This document shows, piece by piece, positions 22,672 through 34,032 of a DNA stretch of 64,000 bases. Every line of letters begins with the position of its first letter. Position 1 is the first letter of the stretch. Source of the stretch: Chalara sp. BL73. Taxonomy: Eukaryota; Ascomycota; Leotiomycetes; Helotiales. Location: positions 434,001 through 498,000 of the forward strand of contig CAKJVC010000160.1 of the NCBI GenBank assembly GCA_918026815.1. The letters run 5' to 3'. The notes below the pieces were generated by a model that saw only the letters and a program-made list of their open reading frames with translations, searched no databases and had not been told where the DNA came from. The position numbers and the translations under genes are program-made.

Positions 22672-24449
22672 ATGGGCTCCAAAGATCTTGCCGCCACCAC
22701 TCATGTTGAGAGCACAGCCATCAAAGATGATCCCTCTCCTGTCGAGGACCCTAACATCGCGCTTGGTTTGCTGCTTCACAATACAGAGCGCGAACAGGGC
22801 TTGATGGCTTCGGCATGGCAACACAAACGAATTATTGCTATGTGCAAGTGTCTTGTTTCTATTATTTGGGTCAAACAGGGCTAACTATTTCAAAGCCGTC
22901 GTTGGATTCTTTTGCGGCGCTTCCTTCGGTTACGACAATGTTGTGAATGCTGCCACGATGTCTATGCCAGCCTTTTTGCTATACTTTGGCGAGGTTAGCC
23001 CGATCACCCATTCGCTGTTTATCCCAAGTATCTGGACATCCCTCTTCTCCTCTATGTCCGGTTTATGTCAAGCTCTGGGAAGTTTCTCTATTGGATTTGT
23101 ATACGAAAGGTTCGGGCGAAAACCTGCCGCCACTGGCTCAGCAGCACTTTCTATAGCCGGTATCGCTATACAATATACGGCAATCACTCGCGGAGCTTTG
23201 CTCGCTGGAAAGATGGTCAATTGCCTCGCACTGGGAGGCATGTTAGCCACTGGCTCGACGTATATTTCTGAGGTAAGTTAACAATTTATTTTAAACAAAA
23301 TAACATTCTAATAACTCGTCTGAATCATTAGATCTCGCCTGTCAGACTCCGAGGAGCATTACAATCTGCTTTGATCCTATTTCAAGCGCTCATGCTCATG
23401 ACAGGTCTGGGCATCATCAGTACATTCCTTCCGGACACAACTGAGATGGCCTTCCGGAAGGTTTTCGCCCTCCAATGGGTTTGGACAGCGATCGTAATCA
23501 TAGTTTTCCCGCTCATGCCTGAGTAAGAGCTATAGAATCACGAACTCCCTGCCATTTGCTAATAGAACCAAGGTCTCCAGTCTATCTTATCAAAAGCAAT
23601 CAACTTGACAAAGCACGATGTGCTATGGCAAGACTTCACGGTGCCAATGGTGATGTGGACGCCCGACTAGCCTATCTCTGCAGTACCATTGAGCATGAAG
23701 ACCAGTCTAAAGGATCTGAAAAGGTTGGCTACGCAGACTGTTTTAAAGGCTGTGACCGCCGACGAACATTAACCGTTGTCTTTATCCTCTTTGGCCAAAA
23801 TGCGTGCGGTGTAGCATTTCTATCCCAGGCAATCTACTTCCTCTTTCTCGCAGGCCTCGCACCAAAACACGTCTTTGATATCTCGATTGGCGGCTTCGCC
23901 TTGGCTGCGTTGTTCATCATTGCCAGTTGGTTCTTTATTGAGAAGTTTGGACGCCGCACCATATTTCTCTTAGGTTCGTCATCATCGGCCATATGCTTAA
24001 CTGTCATTGGATCGCTTTACTATGCCCCTGGAAAAGGAGCCATTTGGGGAATTGCTATCCTTCTTAACGTTCTCACCTCTTGGTCATTCTTCTCTGTTGG
24101 TTCAATCTCATGGGTTATCGCCTCAGAGCTTTCTTCCTACAGGCTTCGAGGCCATACTCAATCCATTGGATTTGCAACACAGTTGCTAGCTTCGTGTCTA
24201 TTCTCTTTTGTTACGCCTTATATGTATAATACTGATGCCGGAAATCTTGGTGCTCGGACGGGATTTATCTGGGGTGCTTGCTCTCTGGTGTATTTTGTTG
24301 CTTCGTGGTTCCTGGTTCCTGAGACGTTTGGTTTGAGTGTTCCGGAAATGGATTGGATGTTTTTCAATCAGGTCGCGGTGAGAGATTTTCAGAGAAGGAA
24401 ACATGAAGCTGCGGCAGCGCAGGAGGTTTTAGCAAAGGAGAGTGCGTGA
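22672..24449 (+). CDS. MFS sugar transporter, sugar-porter family (disaccharide/oligosaccharide permease-like)
   Basis: Exons 22672-22843, 22896-23272, 23332-23522 and 23573-24449 give 538 residues. Sugar-porter features: GYDNVVNAATMSMP at TM1, GFVYERFGRKPA (loop 2-3), ISPVRLRGALQS, PESPVYLI, FIEKFGRRT, ASELSSYRLRG and VPETFGLS. The long cytosolic N-terminus and sequence style fit proton-coupled maltose, cellodextrin or lactose-type permeases rather than hexose facilitators, but the substrate is inferred. Intron 1 (22844-22895, 52 bp) is best read as a GC-AG intron with donor GCAAGT, branch GCTAAC and acceptor AAG. A GT-AG alternative of 31 bp would insert seven residues before TM1. It is divergent from GH78 and lies beside the GH43 and GH3 genes. 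Confidence 0.92.
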
Positions 24450-24863
24450 ATGGGCTTTGCAGGGGTAAGGGTTGGGACGTAGTGTATTAGAGAGAATCTA
24501 ACTGTGATCTTTACATTTATAAACACCTGCCATTCTCACAGAGATTCCATTCATCTCCTTATGCGAGTGCAGTTTTTTACAGGCTCTTTTAGCTTTTGAG
24601 CAGGCAATTCTCTCTCTATCCGTAGTCCCTCAACGACATATAAAAACAGACATATCTTGTTCAATGCAGAACGTCGCAATTGAATGCAAAAAGTATAACT
24701 ATGTCAGACTCAACGCTATTTCATTATAATCCCAACTTCAAGAGCCAACAACTCCTTTATCTCATCCAGTTGAGTGAATAAAGTTTACCCAAAATATGTT
24801 TGGCACAAGATTCATTTTAGACGGCAATGGGATTTACGTGCTAGATGTACACACAAAAAAGCC
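24450..24863. other. convergent intergenic spacer
   Basis: 414 bp between the 3-prime ends of the transporter and the GH43 gene. AT-rich, with no frame of interest; should contain both polyadenylation regions. Confidence 0.5.
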
Positions 24864-25827
24864 TCACAACTCTCTATCCTCAATGACTAGATCCTTAAAT
24901 CTCACTGGTCTCGTATTACCAGCGCCGTTACTAGTCACAAACAGCGCAAAGATAGGTCCCGTATAGCCCCACTCACTAAGCAGCCCTGAATCTGCCGCCC
25001 CAACTTCCTTCCATCCCTCTCCCTTGCCCACCTTCACGTCGAAAGCATACAGCACCTCCGAACAGCGAACCCTGAAGCTGATTTCTTTAGCGGTAGTTCC
25101 TCCCAACGGGGTTTTGTGAACCCGCGTCTCCGACCTCAAGCTCGATGTGGAAAACAGAATGCTGCTGCCGCGTACCGAGACGGCGAAATTTCGTAATTGG
25201 TCCGTGTATACCGAGAGGCCTGCTTCCGGTAATTTGCCATCGGCGAGCATTTCGGGAAACATGGTACCTTGGAAATATACTTTGTCATCGGTGTCGAAGA
25301 ATAAGCTTGGGTCGATGCCGTGGAAGTCTACGAGGATAGGGTTGCTCCAATTTCCGATGATTGGATCCATGGAAGAGACAATAAATGTGTCTGCTTTGCC
25401 AGTAAGAAGGACATTGGTACAGATGATAAAAAAAACGCCCTTGGTAAGAAACCAATAAGAGTCTGCCGATCTTCATGTTTAAGACTAGAGAATACTCACC
25501 TTATGGTAACGAATCGTAGGCGCGAGGATACCTTCGGTTTGGCATTCTCTTGTAATTGCTTGATTGACGGAAATCAAACCTGGTTTATTGATCGCACCCT
25601 CTAGTTGTACTGTATCAGCTATGTATTTTCAATTTGGTGAAGTAGATCTAACTGCAAGGGATCCAATTTATAAGATCTTGGGACACATTGACCGTTATGT
25701 GGGGAAACCATTGGAAGGTTGAATTTACAAGGTAAAAGATGCCATCGACACAGATACAAGAGGGATCGGGGTGGAAACCTGGGATCACCGGGTTTCTAAG
25801 TAGGTTTCCTGGCACGGATAAGCCCAT
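24864..25827 (-). pseudogene. GH43 glycosidase, internally deleted, probably non-catalytic
   Basis: Exons 25827-25653, 25609-25500 and 25439-24864 splice into one open frame of 286 residues, against roughly 500 or more for fungal GH43 beta-xylosidase/arabinofuranosidase proteins. The N-terminal blade is clear: NPVIPGFHPDPSC carries the catalytic base Asp, STFQWFPH and GILAPTIRYH follow, and DFHGIDPSLFF carries the pKa-modulating Asp. After YFQGTMFP the sequence passes directly to C-terminal beta-sandwich sequence (EAGLSVYTDQLRNF). The central blades, with the segment that normally carries the general-acid Glu (E-G-P-H type motif), are missing. The splice sites remain usable, so it may still be expressed. 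No signal peptide. Same strand as GH3; both may once have been co-regulated. Confidence 0.8.
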
Positions 25828-26464
25828 GATGAGAACTGTTTCAAAGTTGTTAGGGAAGGCCTTGGGTAATCACATTAGTTGAAATATATGATATCCTTAA
25901 CTCTTATTTGCAAAGGTAGTCTCTTCTTGCATCTCGGAAAACCAATGATGAGATGCCGGCTAGGGACGTCCGCTTCACTCCACATATTCTCGGTCTAGTC
26001 CACTTTTTCGTCCACAGCTTGGCAGACAGACACTCTCCACTTAATCCATGCTGAAAGCAAAATCCCTATGATTCCAGATACATGCCATGCCTGGGCTCAA
26101 AAAAGAGACTCTGGATAGCTGAAGGAGTACTCAACTCCGTGACCCACATTTGATGCTTACATGTAGCCTAAATTTCGCATCGTATGCATAACTCTGACAT
26201 AGTTACCTAAAATCACGCGGTACAACTTTCTAAGGGAGCAGAATCTCTTTTTGGGGGGGGGTGTTTATAAGTGTCTGCAATATTAAGGCCATCCTTGCAT
26301 CTTTGGGAATACTACCCGGGTGGATCGAACAAAATTGAGGCTGTGGATGAAAAGGGGTTTCTGCAGGATAAACTCTATTAGACAGGGTATTTTCGTGTAG
26401 TACACACGCCATTTAATCAACTGCTTGTTATATAATCTGTTTCATATCTATATCTATAGCCTTT
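25828..26464. other. spacer between GH43 and GH3
   Basis: 637 bp; no gene. A G8 homopolymer lies near 26253-26260. It must contain the GH43 promoter (reading leftwards) and the GH3 3-prime region. Confidence 0.5.
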
Positions 26465-29189
26465 TCACAACCCTGACCATGAGAATCCGTGATCTAAATT
26501 TACGCTCGCAACGCACTCACCCACATGTATTCTAAACTCCCCAGCCTCAGCAGTCCACCGCTCCGACACTTCATCCCAGAAGCTAAATGCATACTTCTCC
26601 TTAATGAGAATCCTGACTGTGATTGACGACTGTGCTTGCACCGCGACCTTAGAGAAAGCCTTCAACTCTCTCCATGGCCTAGGGACAGAAGAGATGGTGT
26701 CCTCGACATACACCTGTACAACCTCCGCGCCATCCACTTTCCCGGTATTGGTAAGGACTGTTTCAATGGCAATCTCGCCCTCTTCAGCTAGCCCAGAGGC
26801 GTTTAAGCGTACGACTTCTAGGGAGGAAATCTCAAACGTGGTATAAGAAAGCCCGAAACCGAAGGGCCACTGCAGCTTGGTCTTTTCCCAGGCATGCCTG
26901 TAGCCAACTCCGATGCCCTCACCACATGTAATCTCCCAGCCCCTAGGAGTCTCTGCTGCTGGAAAGTATGGGAATGAAGGTGAATTTTCCAACGTCTTAG
27001 GCCAACTGACGGCAAGCTTACCGCTAGGGCAAGCATTGCCAAAGAGGATATCTGCGAGCGCAGACCCTCCTTCTTGGCCTAGAAAGTGCGCGGAAATAAT
27101 AGCATCGACGTCTTCGACAAATTCTTGCACGTCTATTGGGTTGCCACAACTTAAGATCAGTACGGTGCGCCGACTTGCGGCTGCAACCGCTTTGATCATT
27201 TTGATCTGGTTCGGGGGTAGGGACATATCCGGCGCGTCGAAACCTTCTGATTCGTGCTCACTTGTTCGTCCAGCAAATATAACGGTCACATCTGCGTTTT
27301 CAGCAACACTGACAGCCGTAGCGATGTCACTATCGTCAGAGTATTCTTCCATATAGCAAAGTTGTGCAGAGTGAATGATCGGCTCGCCCGTGACAAAGGC
27401 GGGCTTATGGGGCTGCACAATTAGTTCCACAAAATATGGAATACCAACAACCATTTGTACTTCCGCCAGAACTTGAAGGTTTTGAGGGCGGAAGAGGAAA
27501 TCTTCCACTTCTATATTTAACATTGTTTTTGAGGCGACCTACAAGAGAAGTTATTTTTAGCCTTTGCGAGGCCCATGGATATACATACCTCATTTCCATT
27601 GATTCTTAGTGAAAAGGATCCGGTAGCTTGAGTCCCGATGGTATGACTGCCGGTCGTTTTAGGGATGAGCGTTGTAGAGATCTCGTAGTGGAAGCCATCA
27701 GCTTTTAAACCATCTTTAAGTCTGCCAAACATGACGGCTCGAGGAATTGGTTGAAACTCATCGACAATTACCCTATCCGAGCCATCATTGAAGTAACGAA
27801 CGTTAATACCATTGCGGCCGTTTCGTGCAAAGACCTGTTCGGCAGGGACGATGGGAATAACGTTGTGTATCCTGACACCGCTTGCTTCTTTGACCAAGCC
27901 AGGATCTGAGCACATCTTTTTGATCGAATCTAACGGGCGTTGTATATACTGGGGTGGAGCAGCGGCGCTACCACCACCTGAAATGGATGGATTTGTTGCT
28001 TGAGAACCAACGATAGCCAAATGCTGGGATTTTTGGAGTGGTAGCACGGATTTTCGATTTTGGAGAAGAACGATTCCCTCAGTCCCGACTTGTCGAGCCA
28101 GTAAGTTGCTGGCTTCATCAACAAGTGACGTTTCTTTCTCTGATGAATAGCTTTCCTTGGTTTTTTGAACCAACCTCAATACCGCCGCTGCTCGTTGATT
28201 CAAAATGGAGACATCAAATTCGCCACTCTTAATCCTGTTAAGAACACCAGATCCCCTGAAAATAGTTGGGCCAGGCATCTCAAGATCAAGTCCAGCCTCC
28301 AGGGCGGGTAGGCCAGATCGGGTCCCACACCAATCGGACATGACAAGTCCTTTGTAACCCCATTCATCACGCAAAATGCCCTTGATAAGCTTTGAATTCT
28401 CACTGCAGAAAACGCCGCCAACCTTATTGTATCTGAATTTAATTAGAATACATAAATTATGATGAATTAAGAACTTACGCTGCCATAATTGCCACTGGGT
28501 CTGATTTGCGTAGAAGTACCTGCCATGCAGCAAGGTAAATTTCGCGCATTGTTCTCCCATCCAAACTCTCAGTGACATCATGAAATCTCCTTTTTGTCTC
28601 GCTCTCGTTGCCAACAAAATGCTTGGGGCACACAGCTATCCCGCTAGCTTGAATCGCATTTACCATAGAGGCTGCAAGTTCGCCCGCTAGGAGTGGATCT
28701 TCGCTGAAGCTTTCGAAATTCCTTCCTCCTCTTGGATCTCGATGCAGGTTTAGGACTGGGCCAAGAAGGACTTGCGCGGATTTGGATTTTGCTTGAAGTG
28801 CCAATTTGCTTCCCACTTTGCTTAGAAGCTCGCTATTCCATGTTGCACCCATACAGGTGGCACTTGGGAAACAGAGCGTTAGAGTTTCAAAATGATCAGT
28901 TCCTTTTACTCCTGTGATAGTATCCACAATCTTCATTTTTGTGTTGGTGATGGAGACAATACAAGGGGGAAGAGAGTATTCTTACCTTCAAGGGCGGAAT
29001 ACCAAGTCGGGGCACACTATTGGTATGAGTAAAATTCAACCCCGAGAGCATATCAAGTCTTTCTTCCAGCGTCAAATCCTCTACTGACTGGTTGGATGAA
29101 AATATGTTGTCGATTCCCTCTACGACAATTTGGGTCTTGTGTTTCGAGAGGTCGGGGAGGGCAGAATGTGGCACACCCACGACTGCCAT
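26465..29189 (-). CDS. glycoside hydrolase family 3 (beta-glucosidase/beta-xylosidase type) with PA14-like insert, no signal peptide
   Basis: Exons 29189-28986, 28930-28479, 28432-27589 and 27538-26465 give 857 residues; introns are 46-55 bp. GH3 retaining enzymes remove terminal beta-linked sugars. Order of domains: an N-terminal barrel with LGPVLNLHRDPRGGRNFESFSEDP, KHFVGNESE and VMSDWCGT with nucleophile Asp252. Next an alpha/beta sandwich begins (GTEGIVLLQN) and is interrupted by a PA14-type region (about 340-510: NGINVRYFNDG, SLRINGNE). The second domain then resumes (AGRTSEHESEGFD, probable acid/base Glu), followed by a fibronectin-III-like tail (YPFGFGLSYTTFE-like segment, VQVYVED). 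The start (MAVVGVPHSALPDLS) has no leader peptide, as in intracellular fungal GH3-PA14 enzymes. It is divergent from the transcription factor at 29837. Confidence 0.94.
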
Positions 29190-29836
29190 GGTTTCGGTAG
29201 TAAATGGAAATAAAATGTGATTGCAAGGAGACTTGGGTAAATGAAGGCGCTTTGCAAGATAACGTGATGGAGGAATCGAAAGTGGCCACCTGGTTTCAAG
29301 AAGTATTCTAGAAGATCATGCCGCAAAGAGTTTGTAGTCAAGAGATTAGGATAAAGGGGACGATAAGTGTGGAGGTTTATGTTGCAAGAAATGCAGTAAT
29401 TTCTGTGCCATTCTACTTTCCGATTGCAATATCTGCTTGTCTGGTATCATGTTTTAATTAGGTGCCTCGCCATATCTAACGCCTAATACGTTCACGGCCC
29501 GCCAACAACGCCGTCCACCATGTACCCCTCACTAACAGTTTGCCACTACTTGTCCACTTCCCCGCATACAGCCACTACTTTATACTACCTCCCGTGGATT
29601 TCGTTGTCCACTTGTCCACCTTCCAATTTCATTTCCTTCACATTTTGGAAATTGAACCGAATCTGCTTCTCCCGCTCGTCTCCTCCTATGTCCAGTCATT
29701 CTATCGTCCAGTCCCTCCACTTTCCAATCCTTCCACATTTAACTCCAAAGAGCCTGTGCATTTCGAGAGTGGAGAGCGAGTGAGGGAGGGAAGGAGGGAG
29801 AGATTAGGGCATTTTATTTGTACTACTCATAGACTC
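29190..29836. promoter_or_regulatory. divergent promoter between GH3 and the C2H2/fungal-TF regulator
   Basis: 647 bp. The 29520-29830 part is strongly CT-rich on the plus strand and stays open in the regulator frame, but the encoded sequence is low in information and the regulator has a good ATG at 29837. Several CTCCAC/GTGGAG-type motifs are present (for example near 29715 and 29771), again compatible with CreA sites. Confidence 0.5.
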
Positions 29837-32129
29837 ATGTCCTCGGCTCACGTGCCAGGCTCAGACCCTGGTGGGCAAAGCAAGGCACATTCACAACATC
29901 GCCAGAAGGTTTTTAGCTGTCCCCAGTGTCCGAAGAGCTTTAACCGCAGCGAGAATTTGAAACGGCACACGGCATCCCATGAGGTTGGGAAATATCGCTG
30001 CGTCATTTGCGGCAAACAGTTCACGAGAAGTGACCTCCTGAAAAGACACGTAAAAAACCATGAGAAGAGAACAAGTGCCTCAGCTGAAGCGAGACCTGAC
30101 CACCTGCAGCACCTGCAGCACCTGGTTTCTACTGGAGACTTTGAATCTTCTTCTGGGAACGTCTCGCCAATCCAGGGCAGCTCAGACGGTACCGGCGGGC
30201 GTCCCGATCTGATGCCTGAGAGCCAATCCGGCGTATCTTTTGATACTTTCATGACCAGTGATGATATTTCCGGCCTTAACCTAGGATCTTTTGATGCTGA
30301 TATTGCATGGACCCTCGACTCTGCATACTCGCACCCATTTATGGACTCTTTTCCAGGTAACTACCTCACACCATCTAGTGCTGGCTTTACAGGTGTGGAC
30401 TCTGGCCAGTTTATAGACGTTGCCGATGAGGAGACTAGAGAGTGGCCAGATCGTATCAGTCGACCAGCAAGTCCTAAGGGACAAAGACCTGTAAAACCAC
30501 ACCGAACTCCAGTAGATTGGTCGGCGACGGCTACGGAAGCCCAGCTAGCAAGATCTCAATGCCAACCAAGGGATACACTTGCTGTAGGTATTGACCAAGG
30601 GACAAGAGAAGCCCTAGTAAATCTCTTAATTCTAGCTCATTCACAATCTGGTGAGGGTGGCCTTCCTGTGGAGGACTTCCCGCCGCCAGAGATCTTGGGC
30701 CACTTTCTCCTCCTCTATTTTCGGCACATCCATGAAAAGTTTCCAGTTATTCATTTGCCTACTTTTCATCTATCAAAAACATCACCATTCCTGTTGATGG
30801 CGATGTTATTAGCTGGATCTAGTCATTCAAAGACGAATAAGGGCCGTTTTGTGAGGGTTTTCTACAAGCACTGTCAGATTGCTCTGATGCGCAGCGTCGA
30901 GGCGAGTAATCGATTTGTGAGTTTAAAACATATCAATCTACAAGCGATTCTAACAATTTCTTAGCTACGTTCCTTGGACAACATCTTCGGCCTTCTGCTA
31001 GCGTGTGTAGCAGGCACGTGGAGTGGTGAAAGGGAGTCCTACGAATTTGCAGAAGGTTTTCGAGGGGTTCTTGTCACAGCCAGCCGGCGATGTCGGCTCC
31101 TCGATTGTCGACCTAACCCAGGGGAGAACGAAAACCATAAGGGATTTCGCGTATTAGACCAGATATGGCATTCATGGATTCAAATGGAAAAGCGAAAGCG
31201 CCTCGGTCTAGCTATTTATGTGCGTTCTCTTCAAATGTAGAACTAGTCTTTCGAACTAACACCTGTAGCTCTACGACTGCCAATATCCAGCGCTGTTCAA
31301 TAATCAACCCTACGTTAGCAAGTCTGAGACTGCAAACAGTGTATTCCCATGTCCACAAGAATATTGGGACGCCAGGACCAGTGACGCCTGGAAAATGCTC
31401 ATAGGACCTGCAAACATGCCACCCTCGACCTTCTACATACACGCACTCAATAGTTGCCTTCTACCATTGGATGTTTCCTCTCCACAACGGGTCGATGATT
31501 TTGGGAGAAGCGTCCTCTTATATGCACTGCACACCCACATTTTTGAATGGCGACAAGCCTTATCTATGCTCAACCCAAACGGCTTCGCGAACATGTACGG
31601 ATCAGTAATTATTGATATAGGAGACGGGCTGCAAACCCGTAAAGACTGGCTTGTTGACAGCCTAAACAACTGGCATAAATGTTATTACCCTTCGTGTCTC
31701 GACCCAACTATAGTACTCATGTATCACCTTGGCTTTATGTCGCTAGACGTAAGCCTCTCCGATCTTCATCTCGCAGCTGGTCGCTCTGGAAACCGCGCAG
31801 AGGGTGAAATTGCAGAGCAGTCCCTCCGCACTTGGGCGAACAGTGAAGGCGCCGCAATTACCATGTCTCATGTGCGCCAGGGCTTTGAAGTCACATACTC
31901 GGTACTGGACTCTGGCGCCGTCTTAAAGGGCTCGTTTGAGATAATTATGAGCCTATTTACGGGGGGGTTGGTATCTTGGGCGTACTTGAAGTTTCATCGA
32001 GGTGATTCGCAGGAAGTCTCTGTAGATCATATTAGACGTGCGGGCATGGCACTGCGAGATCTTGATTCATGGCGTATCTCGTCGCTGTTTGGGGCTATCT
32101 TGAAGGATTTTGAGGATGTGTCAAACTGA
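29837..32129 (+). CDS. transcription factor with two C2H2 zinc fingers and fungal-specific TF domain
   Basis: Exons 29837-30916, 30965-31219 and 31269-32129 give 731 residues; introns are 48 and 49 bp with GTGAGT/TAG and GTGCGT/TAG. Two canonical fingers are present: Cys28-Cys31-His44-His48 (FSCPQCPKSFNRSENL) and Cys55-Cys58-His71-His75 (YRCVICGKQFTRSDLLKRH). An acidic/Ser-rich middle follows. From about residue 270 there is a fungal_trans-type regulatory domain (FLLLYFRHIHEKFPVIHLPTF, FLLMAMLLAGS, RLGLAIYLYDCQYPALFN). The nuclear regulator lies head-to-head with GH3 and next to GH43, the permease and the rhamnosidase, so it is the natural candidate for a pathway-specific regulator. It is not a Zn2Cys6 protein, so it is not an orthologue of the known rhamnose or galacturonate regulators RhaR and GaaR. 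Confidence 0.92.
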
Positions 32130-32698
32130 TTAAAACAAAAGTTTTGTTTTGACCCGACAAGCAATTTGCCACCAGTGAAGCAAGCTCTCGCTGCTTCTCA
32201 TATTTTGCTATGAGACACTAAATCTTTATTCTTGGGGAATAAAGAACAAAAGAGAACCAGATGAAATCACGCCATAATTAAGCTAGAACCATTTTTTTAA
32301 CGAAACAGTGTAAAATAAAGTCTTAAATAATAGTTTAATATTAAGGACTAACATGGTCCCTGTCACCTTTGCACATGCCCAACACATGACTATTCAGTTA
32401 TTATTCCTATTCGAGACCAGCGGCTCGTACATTGGGTCCTTACCAGTTCAGCGGTTCCTTTGAGCTCAGCCTTTCTCTCCTCAGTTTAGAATCCTCGTAA
32501 TAAAACCTCTCTTACAGCCATACAAGAGCCTAGATTTCGACTCGTGACATCCCCCTACAGAAAGTTGAGGAGCGCAGGCACTGATCAAACAGGCACTTTG
32601 CAGTGAAATACCTCATCGCAGTATTAATGCCAGTATATTAATACCCTACCATAGCTTCCTGCAATCAGCGCTGTGAGGCGCCGCATAATCTTAGCGCA
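32130..32698. other. intergenic region
   Basis: AT-rich at 32200-32345, then mixed composition. No frame or domain recognised. It may include decayed 5-prime sequence of the NLR remnant that follows. Confidence 0.4.
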
Positions 32699-33748
32699 GC
32701 TTTACTGGGCACAGAAGAATATACACGAGCCTTGATGAAGCAATAGCATCGGCGCCAACGATTCAGCGGCGAGTACAGCGAAGGCTTGTCCTCGCCGGGT
32801 GGGAGGCTCGGGCAAGACTCAAATCTGCCTATGACATGCGCAAATTAAACGTGAGAGGTAGTACGTTGCGTATCGGCTCTTACCATATAAATCTCACACT
32901 TTATGTAGGTATTAGGCCGTCTTTGAATCGATGCTAGTAGTGTTGATACTACTGAGTCTCGCTTTGCTCAGATAGCTATTATCCTACAGATAGAAAACAA
33001 CCTGGAGAGTGTAAAACGTATACTCAGAAATACGCCAAGATAATGGCTGCTTGTGTTTGGTAATGCGGACAATCCGAATCTCTCTTTGGCCTCATATTTT
33101 CTGATTGGTGGTAGTGGTGATGTTCTTATCGCCACCCACGATCTAAGTTGCAGCAAATACAATACTGGCGGTATCGTGAGGTTGGACAATTGTCGATCAA
33201 TGATTCGGTGTTATTACTGACTAAAATCGCATACAGCCAGATAGATGTCAGCGACATAGATCGTGCCACTGTTACAGATCGCAAAAGCAGTTGGATGTCT
33301 TGCATTAGCTGTCGCGCAAGCCAGTGCATATATACGCGAGACATCGCGCCCAACAAGGGACTTTCAGGACCTTTTTCGTAGACGACAGGAAGTGGTATTG
33401 GATTACTACTCGAAATACTATAGTACCGACTATAAATACAGCATCTACACAGTGTGGCAGGTATCATTGGGCAAAATTGAAGCAATGTCAAGCCAAGGAT
33501 CGGAATTAGTCTTCATCTCGCTACGGAAGTTCTGTTTTTACCACTACGAGCAGATTCCGTTCAAGATGTTCAACAAGGCCTGGCATAATCACAGAGAGGA
33601 TCCAATCGCTCCCAGCTCGTGGCTTGAACAATTTAACGACAATAGCGACCATCAACTAGCTGCACAAGCCTCAGTGAGTTTACTAGCGTCGTTCTCCTTG
33701 GTTACTAGAGACTCTGAGATGATGCTGTCTCTGCATCCCCTTGTTTAA
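32699..33748 (+). pseudogene. decayed NLR gene: NB-ARC domain to winged-helix region
   Basis: Read across frames, this stretch follows the fungal NB-ARC protein order. FTGHRRIYTSLDEA and RRLVLAG lead into a Walker A (GGSGKTQICL at 32802-32831, followed by a TGA). IDASSVDTTESRFAQIA precedes NNLESVKRILRNTPR, an in-frame TAA, and the Walker B region WLLVFGNADNPNLSLASYF. VLIATHD, then in another frame GQLSINDSVLLLTKIAY, then in a third frame the GLPL region GCLALAVAQASAYIRE, YSKYYSTDYKYSIYTVWQVSL, FCFYHYEQIP, SLLASFSLVTRDSE and LSLHPLV, which ends at a TAA. At least two stops and three frameshifts are present; a normal intron probably separates Walker A from IDASS. The signal-peptide-like start at 33263 is the GLPL motif, not a leader. 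No TPR or ankyrin tail remains. Confidence 0.75.
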
Positions 33749-34032
33749 CGGTTTCTCGCGAGATATCTCTACATAAGCTTTCTTTAAACACAACAATTCA
33801 GCATCGCTGTGTCTCAAATGCAACAAGGAGTAGAAAAGGACAGGCATCCACGGTAAATATACCCAAACACTGGAAATAAGTATTCAAAAACCGATTTGGC
33901 ACTACGCCAGATAGAACGCAAAAGTTAAGTTGGTCCGGCTTTGAAAATTAAGCACGTATCTGTGAAAGAAATAGAAGTATTTATGCCTCAGAGATGCTTG
34001 CCGGCAGCTCAGCGCAAAATTCCTCGAACTGC
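33749..34032. other. intergenic, no gene seen
   Basis: 284 bp following the NLR remnant. Nothing recognisable; probably further decayed NLR tail. Confidence 0.4.

Noticed and set aside
29540..29836. N-terminal extension of the C2H2 regulator
   Set aside because: CT-rich leader that happens to be open; the ATG at 29837 directly precedes the finger-bearing protein and gives the usual short N-terminus.
33263..33748. Apparent small secreted protein with signal peptide
   Set aside because: The hydrophobic start is the GLPL region of a broken NB-ARC domain; upstream and downstream sequence continues the NLR pattern in other frames.
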